From Ophiura sarsii (taxonomy: Eukaryota; Echinodermata; Ophiuroidea; Amphilepidida; Ophiuridae): a stretch of DNA of 64,000 nt. The DNA lies in the NCBI GenBank assembly GCA_035610835.1, contig CM069459.1:28725570-28789569 (forward strand), in the 5' to 3' direction. Below are positions 45,701-57,887 of this stretch, piece by piece; position 1 is the first letter of the stretch; each line of letters starts with the position of its first letter. A program made the translations under genes and the position numbers. A model generated the notes under the pieces. It did not search any database and was not told the origin of the DNA. It was given only the letters and a program-made list of their open reading frames with translations.

Positions 45701-48700
45701 GGCTTAATGTTAAGAGGGGTCCCGCAAGCACAACATTGAGCATTATTTGTTAGAAAAATAATTATCGAGCCGAAATTGCAACACTATAGAACAAAACATC
45801 ATACTAGTCCCAAAACTAATTAAAACTGCCATCTCTCAACATGCAATTTTTAAAATTATGGTTATCGTTATGGTTATCGGTGCTCACATTTACACATAGG
45901 CATTGTAAATTATAACTGTGACTTCATCGACACCGGGACTTTTGATCGCAGCGAATTTAAAAAAATTCATGTTGAGAGATGGCGGTTTTTGTGGTGTTTT
46001 GTTCTATATAATTACAAAAGTTGAGCTCGATAGTTATTTTTCTAACATGTAATGCACAATGTTGAGCTTGCGGGACCCCTCATTTAATGCAATTTGTATT
46101 GTAAACGTACCGCAAACGGGATGTCGCATTTGCAACAGACCATATTACACAGGCAGCACGGTCCGCGAATCTTGAGCACGCAGTCCCCCGATTCGTTAAA
46201 GATATCATATGCTGGTTTCCATCCACTGCGACTGTTGAATAAACGTGTGAATATCAGGGGCGTCAATCCACATTTAAATGTGGGGGGGGGGGCATCATAA
46301 GTTGCCCGTCCCAAAATCAAAAATAAATTGTAACTGAATTGTTGTTAATGAATGTGCAAAGTACCAAGGTGCGGAGCACTGCGTTCCGCGCTTGCGCGAA
46401 CAGGGGGAGTCTGAGGTGGGATGTGCCACCCCCCCCCCCCCCCCCCCCCTCTCAGCGTTTGAATTGTTTTCAATTTTCGAACCCGTCTGGTGTGATTTGG
46501 TGATGGGCACTTTGACTGATATTTTATTGAAAGGTTCGTTGTTGAATGTTGATACAAATGAATATTTGGTGTGGATCGAGACCCGAAACCTATAGAAGAA
46601 ATGCGCGCAAAGCTCGCAAAAATTGTATTTCTAACACATACGAGATGGTCCAGTATGACGTTTTAAACGTCACCCACATTATATTTGGAATATTCCATGT
46701 GGTTCGCAGTGCCGTAACTAGGTTTTTGATATGTGGGGGTTCAAGAGTTCGAACATTTTTGAGTTCACATTTATTGTGCTATGATTGAGGAACATTTTTG
46801 CTTTAAACAAGCTTATATCCCAAACATATTACATCTTTGGGACACATGCGCGCGAAATGTTTTCCGTCTGTGTACTTTTGACCATCATAATTCCATGATT
46901 CCTCTTGTCAAACTAACGGACTATTAGGTGTTTCTAAAATGTTCTATTTCGATCACATGCAACCTCAAAACATGGGGGGACTGATATTATGTCCTCCTCG
47001 TCCATACAGGATTGACGCCCCTGGTGAATATGCATATGGGTGTCTGATTAGAATTTACTTTATATGATAATTTAAGTTTGCACCACTATTGTGATACCTT
47101 GTGGGTTCACAATAAACACGGCCAACGGCCTTTTGAACATATTGCAATCTAGAAACACCAACTACCTCCTAAGCACAGAATCTTGATAATACAGCTGTAA
47201 GACCTCTGATTGGTAGTTTACACAATAGAAGGTTTACAATGGAGATATACCGGGTGGTTCAAAAAAAAAGTTGACCCAAGTTCAAAATAACTTTTCAATC
47301 ACATTTATCATGTTTGTAGTTTCAGAGAATTTCTGTTTACTTAGTCTTGATCAGCAGTAAGTTCTCGAAATTATCGTAAACAAGGTATTTACAAAAAACT
47401 GGCCAACGTCCTAAGGGAGTGTTCATAAATACTTTGGTGGGGGGGGTTGGAAAATATGAGGGGGGGGCCAACCAAAAAAAAGGTTCTTAAAAGGGGGGGT
47501 CAGGGAAAAAAGTGCTTGTATAGGGGGGGGGTCCAAAAAAAAAGGTTGGTATTGTTTACAGCCAAAATGTATCTAATCGTGACAAAAATAGGTGTAAAGT
47601 CAAAAAAATTCGCGCGCTACGCGCGCGTATCTTGACTCATAACAATCTTGTTGGTTCATTTTATTTCCCTCCCCCCCCCAATATCAATAACCTATATAGC
47701 TACGCCACTGGAGCATAAAACATTTGAAGATGAAGAGGATGCAGATAAAGAAGAAGAGGAGGACATACATGTACCACAGCGATCACGAGTGTCGGGCAGG
47801 ATTATAAAGAAGAAGACCTACACTGATTTTGTTTGACTTTTCAATTGTGTTATATTATATATCTTTAATAAATAGTTTGATATAACCCACCTACCATAAT
47901 AAAAGTGATTGTGACTATGTCTATAGGTTTATATAGAATGTTGTTATTGTTTCTGTTATATAACGTGAACAGACGGGGGGGGGGGGGGGGGGGGGGGTCA
48001 ACACAAAAAAAGGTTCTTGAAAGGGGGGGTCAAGAAAAAACCCCACCCTATTTGGGGGGGGGTCAAAAAAAAAAAGATGTCCATGGCTCAATTGTTTCCA
48101 ACCCCCCCCACCAAAGTATTTATGAACACTCCCTAAACTGAAATTAACAGACGACAAAGGAAATATTAGACAGTGTATGATGTATTTTAACAAAACCTCT
48201 TTGTTTTAATGCTGGGCCCACTTTTCTCTCTTCGGAAAATATAGCAGCTTCCAAGAAATATCCAACCATCCAATAGTAATCGCGACTTTCCACCACGTTG
48301 TTATCCCATAATAATCATCCTTGGACCCGGTAGTTACATTTAATACATAACTCTCTATTCAGAACTGAGCACCAGCGAAATAACGAGGTAAAATATTGCG
48401 CAATAAATATCCCATAATAATCGCAGACGTGCTAGGCATGCGCATTATAACATGTTTTGATATTGATTAATTGAGAAGTCCAGGGAACTATTTTAATTAG
48501 GCCTACCATTTAATTAATTCGCAGAAAAAAAATGATTTGTACACTTTTAACCGCCATTAATGTGAAACTAAATGAATAATATAATTGATGACAAATTCTA
48601 TAGAAAAACAAGAAAAGTATACACGCTCCAGACCGGGCTCGAACTCCCGTAAATGTTTCCAAAAAGAACGTGAGTCCAGCGCCTTAACCACTCGGCCACC

Positions 48701-51700
48701 ACTACATACAGAAATGGAGTGTGGAAAATTATTTATATACCAAACAGAATATAGTAAACACGACGAATGTCGCAGATTTTGCAAAACTCTATCATTTGTT
48801 TTATATTATTTAAACCATTTCTCCACAATTGTAACAACATGTGTTCATATTTTCATATCCAGATCTAATATACATTTTAAAGACATCTGGGTACAAATAC
48901 TGATTCAAGATACATGAAAGCAATTCATAGACTCTACCACAAGGCCTGAATCTGAATTTAAATGTCAAAAAATGGCACGTTTAGCTTATTTGGTTCATTA
49001 CAGAACGCATACACAAAACTCAATTGTGCACGGGATCGTCCTTTAGTTTCTGTCTTCAACATGCTGCCCTTGGCAGGGCCCTTGGTTTACAATACATGAG
49101 AGTGACCTGTCTTGCATGTGTCGTACTGGATGTTGCGCCATGCGTGTTCTTCTGATAGCTCTGAAGGCATTTTGAATTCGCCGTCTTAATTCGTTCAACG
49201 TCCTTGGAGAACCTTCGCTGTTCACTCTGAATTTAACATCAGCCCAACGCCAGAAATCTAATGGAGTGAGGTCTAGTGACCTCGGTGGCTATTCTACTGG
49301 ATGAGCGGCGCAAAAAAGGATAGAAGCATGTTTAGTACATTAATTAAGGGTTCAACATAAAATAGTGTTAACACCGACTGCCATCTGCGAAACCAGAAGG
49401 TCCGAGCGTAGCGCGAGATCCGGGCGCGAGATGCTACCGGAGAGAATGGACCTACGGCACATAATCTCCTGGCCACAGTTCGACATACGTGGGCGCACTT
49501 CGATCAGGCTGCGCACGCATGCTTGAACTCACAAAATACTGCCAACCAACAACACCAAAGCACCTGATTGGTCAAATTTAAACTGAAGCCTTTTTTAACG
49601 TTCGTCACGCTGCGCCGTATCCACCAACGCAGTGTTCCCGCTGCGCCATAACCACCGACGCAGTGTGGGGCGTGATGGTGCGTGGAAAAGCTCATGAGTT
49701 TTTTGCAGTTCTCACGTTTGAGCACCAACCAATCAGAGCCTTGAGGTCGAGACTGACGTAGTGCGCACAACGGATAACCATTGCACCGTTTTGGGGTGAG
49801 GTTGAGCAGGCGTACTTTACGCGAGCTCAACCTCATGTGACTTGGGCCCATTGGTAGCTTAGAGTTGGACTTTAACCGGACGAGCTATAGCTCGTACAGC
49901 ATCACTTGCATCACTTGCATCATTGCAAGTATGCTCAGTGCTAATTCATACCCGTTTTCAGACAGTGGATGATATGATGATGCAGGCACACGACACTAAG
50001 GCTACTTACGTTTGGCTAACAAATCCAATTGGAGTACCGGGTGGTGATTCGATAGCAATTCTCATCGAACAACAATTCTGGCCACCAGCGCACCAGCAAA
50101 ATCCAGCACAGCATTGAAATGGGCGCACGATACGAATCACTTCCTGTAGTAGGTCAAAAGACGTTCAGCAAGTATGAATCACGTGCATCCACTAGGTCAA
50201 AACACTTTCAGAAAATGTCAAAAGGGGTTCAGAAATATTGATATGAATATTTGTCAACAAGAAGAAGTGATATCAGCAACATCCAGCAGAACATGGAATA
50301 GACCGTAGGGGAGTAGGTCCTACGATACAAGTCACTTCATGTAGGCCAAATGGTTCAGAAATGTAAATTGCGTCCGTAGGTCAAAAATGGTTCACAGTTA
50401 TTCGTCACATCCAGCATTGTATTACAATGGACGTATAAAAAAAATCACGTTCTACTTAATAAAGGTCAAAAGGGATTTCAAAATATGAATTAGGTGTCAC
50501 TACTATTTCAGAAATACAGATCAAACCCGCGGGCCGCATGCGGCCCGCCAGTGGGGTTTTGTGGCCCGCGAGATATCTCAAGAAAAATAGAAAATAAATA
50601 GTTTTTACATCATCCCAAAAAACGAGCATTTATCGGCACAAATGATGTTCCTCAAAGTTGGTATGTCTATTTCCCCCATTAATTGTTACTGTATTGAGAT
50701 TACGTTTTTGTGCAGATAGATTATTAAGCACACACACCTTTTGCTTGAAAGTCCTCGGAATCAAAGGTTTGACATCAACAGTAGGTCATTGGTAAAAAAT
50801 TTGGTTAGGTGCGGCCCAGTCAATTTTTCACTCCTTATATCTATTTATATCATTCAAAAAGGTTGCCCACCCCTGCTGTAGGTCAAAAAGGATTCATACG
50901 GATTACTTCCATCAGGTTTGTCGTTATTATGTCAAGATTGACGTGTTTCAAGCGTGTTTTAAGCTTGATATGGTAGCGTGATGTTAAGCTTATTTGCCTA
51001 AATTTACCTTGAGTTGCGGTCTTATAATACAGAAATTAGGGTATTTATATTTGTTCCCCAGTTGTTTCATTTGATCACAGCTCAATAACAAATAATGCCA
51101 AAGGACGATGATGATGATTATGTCGACGCAAGTTTTCACAAACGCCGTTCCAAAACAAGCGCCGCGAAAAAGAGGGCGAAATCTCAGGCTCTTCTGAATG
51201 ACACTAACATGTTGATATCGATCGATTGTGTGCATACTTAAATTGAATAGACAGGGATTTTTTCTGCTTGAGTGGTTTCAACTTTCCTTTCTTTGGCGGG
51301 AGTTTTGAATATTGCTTATGTGGTGTGGGCTTCATTGTTTGAAATGTTTGGGGTAGTGGTAGAGAGGATTGATTCAAAATGGCTCATCCGTTTTTCATCG
51401 ATTTTCGATTAAGTCTTGCCACACGAGAACCTAAAGAGATATATCAATGAAATTAACATGTAATGTAGAAAACATGTCCACTGCATGTGTTTATATTTAA
51501 AACAATAATCATTTTGTATTTTTTTAAATGTATTTTAGAAACACGGTATAGTTCATTCTGATACACCCTGTAGTTTCAGCCTTTTGATTGGCTAAACGAG
51601 TCGCGTGCCGAGAGTGCATAGTCGTGGGCGACACTTAAAACTACTTTTATCAGTGAAGCATAGTGCAATATAGCCTACATACACTTCCTCACAAGGTTAT

Positions 51701-54700
51701 AAATGGTTTCGAAAATGATTATTAACACTCTTTTCACATACCAAAATAAGATGACGACTATGACTGGACCCTTTATTGATAACACCCTTAACCAAAGTAC
51801 AAGCCTAAAAATATCTAGATTAGTAATTTAAATCTAGGAAAACCTAATACACATACCCGGCCTGTATTGTCCGTCAGATTCATGACAAAAGGTCTACCTT
51901 GTTGACACCAATATCTCCAACAACAACTGGATTCTGACGGATAAAACAATAACATTACACCTCATATTATATTCATGTAATGATGCCAGTTGATTAGTTA
52001 ACTTGTAAACAAAGGTATACAAATTTACCATGGGACTATTAATTGTGATTGTCATTTTTGATGATATATATAGTATATATTCATGGTCAAATAAATTCAA
52101 ATTTATGAATCATTTTGGGACACCCTGTAGTTATGGTCGAAACTGCAGCAAGATAAGTGTATAGGACATAACTGTGTGTGTGTCGAATTGTGTCTATTCT
52201 TGATTTTAAAAAACCGGGGGAAATTATGAGTTATTAATAAGAGTAACTATTAAATTAGATTTACAGACTTTTAACCGGTTTACCATTTTAGTACGGTATA
52301 GGTAATATCTTCCAATTGAGGGGAGGCACTAGTTTGAAATATTATCCCCCCAGAGCACTCCCTGCCTATTTAACAATGTTTATGACTGTTAATTTCAAGA
52401 TATACTCAATTTGAATAACCAATTGAAATACCGCTTCTAGGCTTCTTTTATCAAGGATACAATTATTCTAACAATGTCTCTCATTGGTGCAATAAATGAT
52501 GTATCCCGGGGGGGGGGGTACTCGGATTTGGTTTGGTCGGGGGTGTGCCACTGGAGATTCAAAACCCATACCCATTTTTAGGGGTGATTTTGGGAAAATC
52601 GGTACCCATTTTAAGGGGTTTTGCTTCATTTTAGACCAAATTTTCGCAAATTATCGGGAAAATAGACCTAATTTGGGCAACATTTCACGAAAATAGACCT
52701 AATTTTGGCAAAATTTCGCGAAAATAGACCCATTTGTAAAAGGTGACCCCATTATTAGGGATTTCCAGCACAAAATCATACCCCATGTTTAGGGATTTTG
52801 TGCCCAAAAAGCTACCCATTAGAGCGGCACACCCCCGTATACCGTCCTAGGCGAGTACACCCCCCCCCCCCCCCCGGGGATGTATCCATCTTTTTGACCA
52901 ATCAGCAGGTAGTTCTCAGGGGTTAATCTGATAATTGGCACACATGGTTCTATTACTAGTATATGCTACCCTTTGTCTATTGAATCACATCATAATGTCC
53001 TACCTTCTTTGGCAAAAAATACCTGTTGACCCAAAGAATTCTTAACGACATATCGGTTTTTGGTTTCAAAATTCGTCAGAGCTGTTGATTAAGAAAATAG
53101 GATACAATAAGACAATGTTAAATAAAATGAATAATGAACTAGGATTAATTGAGAAATTATCGTCCTATTTCGTCACCAATCGATCGTTATAATGTACATG
53201 TAGCTTTATGATACAGAACAAGTGGAACCACAAAATGATAAATGATTATGTTAATTCATTGTAACTAGTTCAAGCCCAGGGCCCGTGCAACCGTTCCGAA
53301 TTATGATATGCCATGGGCTTTGTGTTATGATCAATGTGATCTGTGGTTCATTACATTCAGCGTATGTCAGTTGACCTGCAGTCAACGGTTATATTATAAC
53401 ATGGCAGGCACTTGTTGCCATTTGATGATCAGGCAAAAAAAAAAAAATTGTTTGCTTGTCCATAGATGGGTCAAAAAAAGTTGGGTCGGTCGGTCGGAAA
53501 ATCTTTTTTTTTTTTTAATTTTATTTTTTAAAACATTGGTTGTTCTGGCCCTATCCTACAAACACAAAAACTAGCATGCACCATTTTGAGCCTTATCAAT
53601 GGCAGGCTAATGGCAATGGTTAATTTTAGCATGGTTTAGCCCACATTTGATTTGAAATAACCAACATATTTATACCCCATGACCCACAGCATAGCGTTAG
53701 AAACTTTTATCTTTAGATCCTAATTACTATACGGTATTAAGTTTTATTCTGTTCAAAAGTATAACTTTTATCATGTACCATTTCTGAATTATTTGGTCCT
53801 TAACATGGAGGTGACATGAAAAGGGTATTGGCTCACATGAGGAGTAACGTAGGGTTCAATATAGGTCATTCAAATGAATGTTTTAAAAAATTCAAAAAAA
53901 AAATTCAAAAAAATTCAAAAAAATCGGTCGGACGAGGACAAGCAAACAACTTTTTTTTTGTTGCCTCATCATGAAATAGAAGAATACAATTTAATGGTCC
54001 TGTCAGATTATTGCGAAAACGTGTGCCCGACGTGTTTGGAAATTGAAAGTATCATTCGTGTAAGTTGTCATTCGTTTTCGTCAGCTGTTCGGCCATACGT
54101 CCACTGCAGCCTATCTGTTCGTTTTGATCACCGGTGAATCAAAATCTAAAGCCATGTTTCCACTCGAGTCGATCCATGTACGACTGTTGCTGACAACATG
54201 CAAGCAGAAACTACTTTGTATACCCTACCACTTCATGTCTTCAAAGGGGATATTTTGTTGTGAGGAATTGAAAGGTAGGGTATTCTAATCTTAACCGATG
54301 CGCAAGAGAGCTCACTGTTTATCAATGGTTTGATAAACCAAATCATAATAGGCCTACCAATATATAATTGCCATCTGTGTGTTGTTTTGAATGTGACTGC
54401 TATCAGACAACTAAGGGGTGGTGTGTTGAGATTTCAAAAATAATGGTTCAATTAAAATGGGTCAATTAGAAAAAACCTGTTCGGAGAACCTTATCATGCT
54501 TGTAGAGTGTTCACTTACACTTGATAAAATAACCAAAAATATTCAGTGAAAGTGGTCTCGCCTGACCAAAAGGTTACACTATTGTTGTTTATAGTTAATA
54601 AAGTTAACTTTTGGGGTGGTTATTTATGCTAAAGAGATGACATGTAGGCATATATGACCATTAGTACTACATGTAAGGCATGAACACTAGAACAGTGCTT

Positions 54701-56021
54701 ATTGGATATGATCTGTGTTTCATTTTGTCAGTTGTACAACTTATTGCATATTTTGGATGTACAGAAGTTGCAACATTTATTTTAACCAATGCATGATATT
54801 TGTATTACATGTGGATTTGATTTGCAATGTGATTTTGGGTGACTTACTAGAAATTCTAAGAAAGCGTCATTGTTTCTCTCAAATTAAATCTGTTATTCCA
54901 TATGTTTTGACTCTCCCTTCTTAATTATGGTCTGTATAGTTAATATCAGCCTGTTTTTGTATGTGGTAACACCAGCCTGTCGGTATGATCATAACATCTT
55001 ACTGGTCCTGGCTAATAGGGCAATTATGGTGTTTAGAAACAATGACAGATTGGAGTCTAACGGCTTGTACTACTTTGGGTCGCGTACAAGTAAAATATTT
55101 GACTCTTGCTCTACAAACCCTCGTCCAACAACTATTACATGTATTATAGGCCTGCGTTGAGCATTGGCTGATGTGAATATTTCGCACGTTGAGTGTAGGC
55201 TGCTTCTTCGTCGAAATCAAAATGAACAAATGTATTGGAACTTTGGAAATAAATGGCAGAACAGCTGACGAAGAAGGAACCTATACCGACGTGCGAAACG
55301 TCTGCCAAACAATCACCTTCAAATAGCTCCACATGGTCTAATGTATATTGTTTGATACCCCGTGACGACATGGAACGGACTGATCTTTCAAACAAGATTT
55401 TGCTTACCTTCAAATAGCTCCACCTGTTGATGAACTAATAGTTGGTCTATGGTGGTGAGATATTCCAGACCAGGCGGACAACCCACGGGTCTCTCTACCG
55501 GCACGGGCATCCATTCACCATCTTTGCCTTTCTCAGGCTGCGCTGAAACCTATATTGAAACATTTGGGCAGAGAAAGTCTTGATAAACTTAGGGTATATC
55601 CTTGGTGTCAGACATTCTGAAGTTAAACTAGTGTTAAGACTCATTACGGAATAAAGCGGCATAATCCTTTAATCCGTTAAAAGAGGATTTTGTGCTAGGT
55701 TAATTCCGTGCTGTCTTACACCAAGGATAAACAAAACTTACAGTATAATATTAGTTTGAAAGGTCAGTTGAAGGTCAGTTGATGTCAACCCTTCCATGTA
55801 TCATTTTATTTCACGGCGATTGTCTTATAAATTACAATTTTTGTTTTTAATGACAATTTCTAGTTTACTCTAGCAACTGGCCGATTATATTGGCCTTTAT
55901 CCTTCATCATCCTTCACCCATATCAACAGTAAAATGGAGTTTGTTTGAGCTGTGTAATGAAAGACATACCTTCATTTATGGGGACAGGTGCGTAACCAGA
56001 GTGGGGGAAGGGGATAAGCAT
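42764..56021 (-). CDS. PLSCR: Phospholipid scramblase gene C
   Basis: Third and 5'-most complete PLSCR gene. CDS exons: E2 55970-56021, E3 55408-55542, E4 53004-53081, E5 51857-51933, E6 50010-50143, E7 46111-46231, E8 44970-45072, E9 43853-43911, E10 at 42764-42793 or an alternative at 43445-43480. The joined frame is open over about 262 residues. It begins [17 protein letters not shown], has the CPPGLEYL signature, a Cys-rich segment where vertebrate PLSCR1 is palmitoylated, and the conserved [11 protein letters not shown] plus DFMFYE end that forms the C-terminal membrane helix in the family. The length is shorter than human PLSCR1 because the long Pro-rich N-terminus is missing. Best candidate for the functional ancestral-type copy: E1, E2 and all core exons are present. 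Confidence 0.92.
42830..43385. repeat. Purine-rich tract in last intron of gene C
   Basis: Orthologue of the gene B tract. It lies between the two alternative terminal exons. Confidence 0.85.
43445..43480 (-). CDS. PLSCR: Gene C exon 10a (proximal, duplicated terminal exon)
   Basis: 36 bp. [11 protein letters not shown] stop behind an identical cttgcag acceptor. It arises from a roughly 690-bp tandem duplication covering terminal exon plus following purine tract, and is closer to E9 than exon 10b. Gene B lacks it; the matching point near 17,860 looks deleted. Confidence 0.75.
   Translation of the reverse strand, partial: DFMYYEQKNNN
43536..43737. repeat. (GAGAAG)n hexanucleotide satellite, gene C last intron
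   Basis: About 33 nearly perfect units, longer and purer than in gene B. Lies between E9 and the proximal terminal exon. Confidence 0.95.
43853..43911 (-). CDS. PLSCR: Gene C exon 9
   Basis: 59 bp encoding the same [20 protein letters not shown] peptide as gene B. Donor gtaaga. Confidence 0.92.
44380..44457 (+). mobile_element. LINE/SINE 3' tail (tta repeat)
   Basis: tacagcgccttgaggtgt followed by aaggcgctttaaaatgc and (tta)n. This is the usual 3' end of CR1/L2-type LINEs and their SINEs in deuterostomes. Extent upstream unclear. Confidence 0.55.
44970..45072 (-). CDS. PLSCR: Gene C exon 8
   Basis: 103 bp. Same as gene B except [11 protein letters not shown]. Acceptor gatag. Confidence 0.9.
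46111..46231 (-). CDS. PLSCR: Gene C exon 7
   Basis: 121 bp, same protein sequence as in gene B (one silent base seen). A hAT-like element is inserted 23 bp upstream of its acceptor side, at 46,255. Confidence 0.92.
46255..47023. mobile_element. hAT-like non-autonomous element, gene C intron 6
   Basis: Ends caggggcgtcaatcc and inverse, 8-bp direct duplication gtgaatat on both sides. Gene B shows the empty site (gtgtgaatatgcatatgg at 19,322). 769 bp, contains C and G runs. An internal part (46,600-46,720) matches the repeat array at 60,510-61,380. hAT is inferred from the 8-bp duplication and CAGGGG end. Confidence 0.8.
47415..48133. mobile_element. TAA-flanked TIR element with coding fragment
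   Basis: Ends gggagtgttcataaatactt and inverse, TAA on both sides. Inserted within the mariner relic. Contains poly-G runs and the end of an acidic-basic coding frame at 47,715-47,836. Confidence 0.8.
47715..47836 (+). pseudogene. C-terminal coding fragment inside TIR element
   Basis: [20 protein letters not shown] then [20 protein letters not shown] and a stop, followed by an aataaa about 35 bp downstream. Looks like a last exon of a captured or transposon gene. No family recognised. Confidence 0.4.
48628..48705 (-). other. tRNA-like sequence (Ser/Leu type), probable SINE head
   Basis: Minus strand has box A-like ggccgagtggttaaggcgct and box B-like gagttcgagcccg. The acceptor stem does not pair, so it is a pseudo-tRNA or tRNA-derived SINE promoter, not a functional tRNA. 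Confidence 0.45.
48965..49310 (-). pseudogene. Mariner-like transposase relic in gene C intron 6
   Basis: Same transposase tail as in gene B ([20 protein letters not shown]), with indels. The left end of this copy is at 47,248-47,395, and the two parts are separated by later insertions, including the element at 47,415. Confidence 0.7.
50010..50143 (-). CDS. PLSCR: Gene C exon 6
   Basis: 134 bp. [20 protein letters not shown] then [20 protein letters not shown] and FVSQ. One Cys of the cluster is Phe. Confidence 0.92.
50517..50875. mobile_element. hAT-type MITE in gene C intron 5
   Basis: Ends in ggttgcccacccctg (inverse caggggtgggcaacc) and starts with gcgggccgcatgcggcccgc. These are the common motifs of hAT-derived MITEs. 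Absent in gene A at this place; target duplication not clear. Confidence 0.5.
51857..51933 (-). CDS. PLSCR: Gene C exon 5
   Basis: 77 bp. [20 protein letters not shown] then TDNTGR, donor gtatgt. Confidence 0.9.
52507..52878. mobile_element. Poly-G-ended TIR element, gene C intron 4
   Basis: Ends ggggggggggtactcg and inverse, with gatgtatcc (9 bp) repeated on both sides. It splits the NTR-like fragment. Interior has gaaaatagacctaattt repeats. Confidence 0.8.
53004..53081 (-). CDS. PLSCR: Gene C exon 4
   Basis: 78 bp. [20 protein letters not shown] then VFFAKE. Three base changes against gene A by eye. Confidence 0.9.
53432..53965. mobile_element. GGCAAAAA MITE with TCA duplication, gene C intron 3
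   Basis: Ends ggcaaaaaaaaa and inverse, subterminal gtttgcttgtcc inverted, TCA on both sides. Gene B shows the empty site gatgatcatcatg. Shares ggtcggtcggtcgga with 41,221. Confidence 0.8.
53966..55407. other. Gene C intron 3, remainder
   Basis: About 54,140-55,150 has no counterpart in A or B and no recognised element or exon. From about 55,160 it rejoins the block next to E3, which includes an inverted pair around gaagaagcaacctacac. Confidence 0.5.
55408..55542 (-). CDS. PLSCR: Gene C exon 3
   Basis: 135 bp. Encodes [19 protein letters not shown], then [17 protein letters not shown]. Acceptor gtttcag, donor gtaagc. Confidence 0.92.
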
Positions 56022-56076
56022 TGGCAAATCATACACCCAGCACAAAAAAGTTCCAGACCAGGTGGTTTTATGTTGG
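55970..56076 (-). CDS. PLSCR: Gene C exon 2 (start codon exon)
   Basis: Counterpart of gene A exon 2, one base shorter upstream of the shared Met (ATG 56019-56021), so only the part after the Met keeps a common frame. It reads [17 protein letters not shown] and ends in phase 1 at gaag|gtatgt. Confidence 0.65.
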
Positions 56077-56643
56077 CTATTATTGATGGCGTAAGGTACC
56101 TAATTTGCATATCTGAGATTTGAATAATTAAGGTTAGCACAGATAACCATTATGCCAAATGTCATTAGTTTTCTATATATTTACAGAACTTGAGATATTT
56201 AGTTACGCGTATTTAATTAGCTGGAGTCAAAATAATCGCTATGCAAACTGAAATGCTCAATTGGATACTTATACAAATATTATGAAAGTGTGAACCAGTA
56301 ACCACGGTAATCCAAGGGCGTACCCAGAAGTGTTTATATGGAGGGGCCAAAATGTTCATTTCACACAGTTCATGGCCAAATTTTTCTCAATTTTCTGTCT
56401 TTTTTATTCCTTTTCTCTTTCTTCAATTTTTGGGCGTCAGCCAATGGACGGTGGACGGTGTGGGGGCCGGGGGCATGGCCCGCTGCCTCCCCTGGATACG
56501 CCCTTCTCAGGTAATCAGAATACGATATAGGCCTACGGAACGGAATGCACTAACAACGGGCACATGTCAGCAAGTGAACCTAATATAATCTTGTTCTCAT
56601 GGTAATTCTTTTAAGTGAGCGATATTATATTGACAATACTCAC

Positions 56644-56705
56644 CGTGGCCGCCATTCCAATCGAATGTGACTTGAGAAAAGACGCGTCGAAGAGATTCAA
56701 TTATT
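56644..56705 (-). other. PLSCR: Gene C exon 1 (5'UTR with ATG)
   Basis: Same length as exon 1 of gene A (62 bp) with the same ATGGCGGCCACG|gtgagt end and ctaacag acceptor. Upstream 5'UTR intron is only about 325 bp, so this copy shows the least invaded promoter-proximal layout. Confidence 0.65.
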
Positions 56706-57030
56706 CTGTTAGAAAGACAATATCATAACATTTAAATGGGTGTTATATATCCGAGATGATTAGATTCAAATTAGTCTCCTAAAGAATCCTCATCCTCATC
56801 TCGAGTAAGTTACAACATACGTTGACACTATACCGTCTTGTGTTTTCATAACAACCTACAATCAAGGTTTTGTAGAACTACATATTAAACTTTACTTACG
56901 TTTTGTGGACATATCTCACACAAGCAAAAACGGAAAAGTTTGCAGAACGAAGTATGAATCAATAATAGTTCAATATTAATCACACTGAATAAATCAGTCT
57001 AATATAAAAATTCATGTAATAAAAGCATAC

Positions 57031-57130
57031 CTGTGTTTTTTCGTTATGTGTGATATCTCCTAGGATCCGTGTGTGTGTGTGGGTTGTAAAAACTAACAAA
57101 CGGAATTGTTACGTCATCAACATGGACTTT
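57031..57130 (-). promoter_or_regulatory. Candidate non-coding first exon and promoter, gene C
   Basis: Conserved acacag|gtatgc donor 325 bp from exon 1, followed upstream by the shared cacacaca/ggatcc block. A ttacgtca element (CRE-like) is present here and altered in gene A. A functional role is inference only. Confidence 0.4.
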
Positions 57131-57887
57131 GTAACGTCCAAGGTTTGCTTAAGATAGGCATAATAATATACGGTTTAAATCCCGGTGGTGGCATTCAAAT
57201 GATACGTAACAAGTGCCATGCCATTAAAAAAAATTGAATTTGTCACCCAAATAACCCCAGGTTTTGAAGTTTCACAATGGCATCCAGAAGACGCTTTGTT
57301 CGTTAATATGGGATTAAAATACAAACCCTGTCAGCTCTCATAAGTTAGAAAGTACCTGGTTCGAATCCCGGTATGCCAGAATTTTGGCAAAAACTTGTAT
57401 TTGATATTTTTTCTAAGTTAAAAATTGGGTAAAGTCCAATTTATTTGCATGATTGTATTGTAATATGCACACCACAACACTCTAATGTGATTCGATAAAA
57501 CCGCTCGTTCGACACCGTATAAAGAGGTTTTGATGACACCTATCATATATGAGTGGCTCCCCGGGGTTGCAATCAATAAAGCCTGTCTAAAAATAGATAC
57601 TTCTACATTTTATTGTTTGACCTGATTATAGGCGTGTTCTTTATTTCCCTAATAGGCTAATCTATAGAATTATGACTGGTTTAAATAAACCCATGACTGT
57701 GATGCACTTCTTAATCAAATACATATAATAAACGTTCATCATTTTCATGAATGCATGTAGTTTTTATATCGCACGAGCAAGAGATTCTGATCCTGTATAT
57801 GCTTCTGGACTAGAGCAGCTTGCCTCTTTCATGCTCCTGATTACGGAATAAAGCGCCATAACTTTATTCCGTCCGTTTTGCTTTTAA

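Larger units (their letters stand above)
49311..57887. repeat. Tandem segmental duplication, unit 3 (partial)
   Basis: Contains E1-E6 of gene C and the promoter-side flank, collinear with unit 1 up to about 12,950. Homology ends where the TTAA element at 57,888 begins. This is the right-hand border of the array. Confidence 0.8.

Noticed and set aside
48628..48705. Functional tRNA gene
   Set aside because: Box A and box B resemble a Ser/Leu tRNA, but the acceptor stem ends do not pair.
49923..50117. Plus-strand 64-codon frame
   Set aside because: Shadow of minus-strand exon 6 of gene C.
55890..56123. Plus-strand 77-codon frame
   Set aside because: Shadow of minus-strand exon 2 of gene C.
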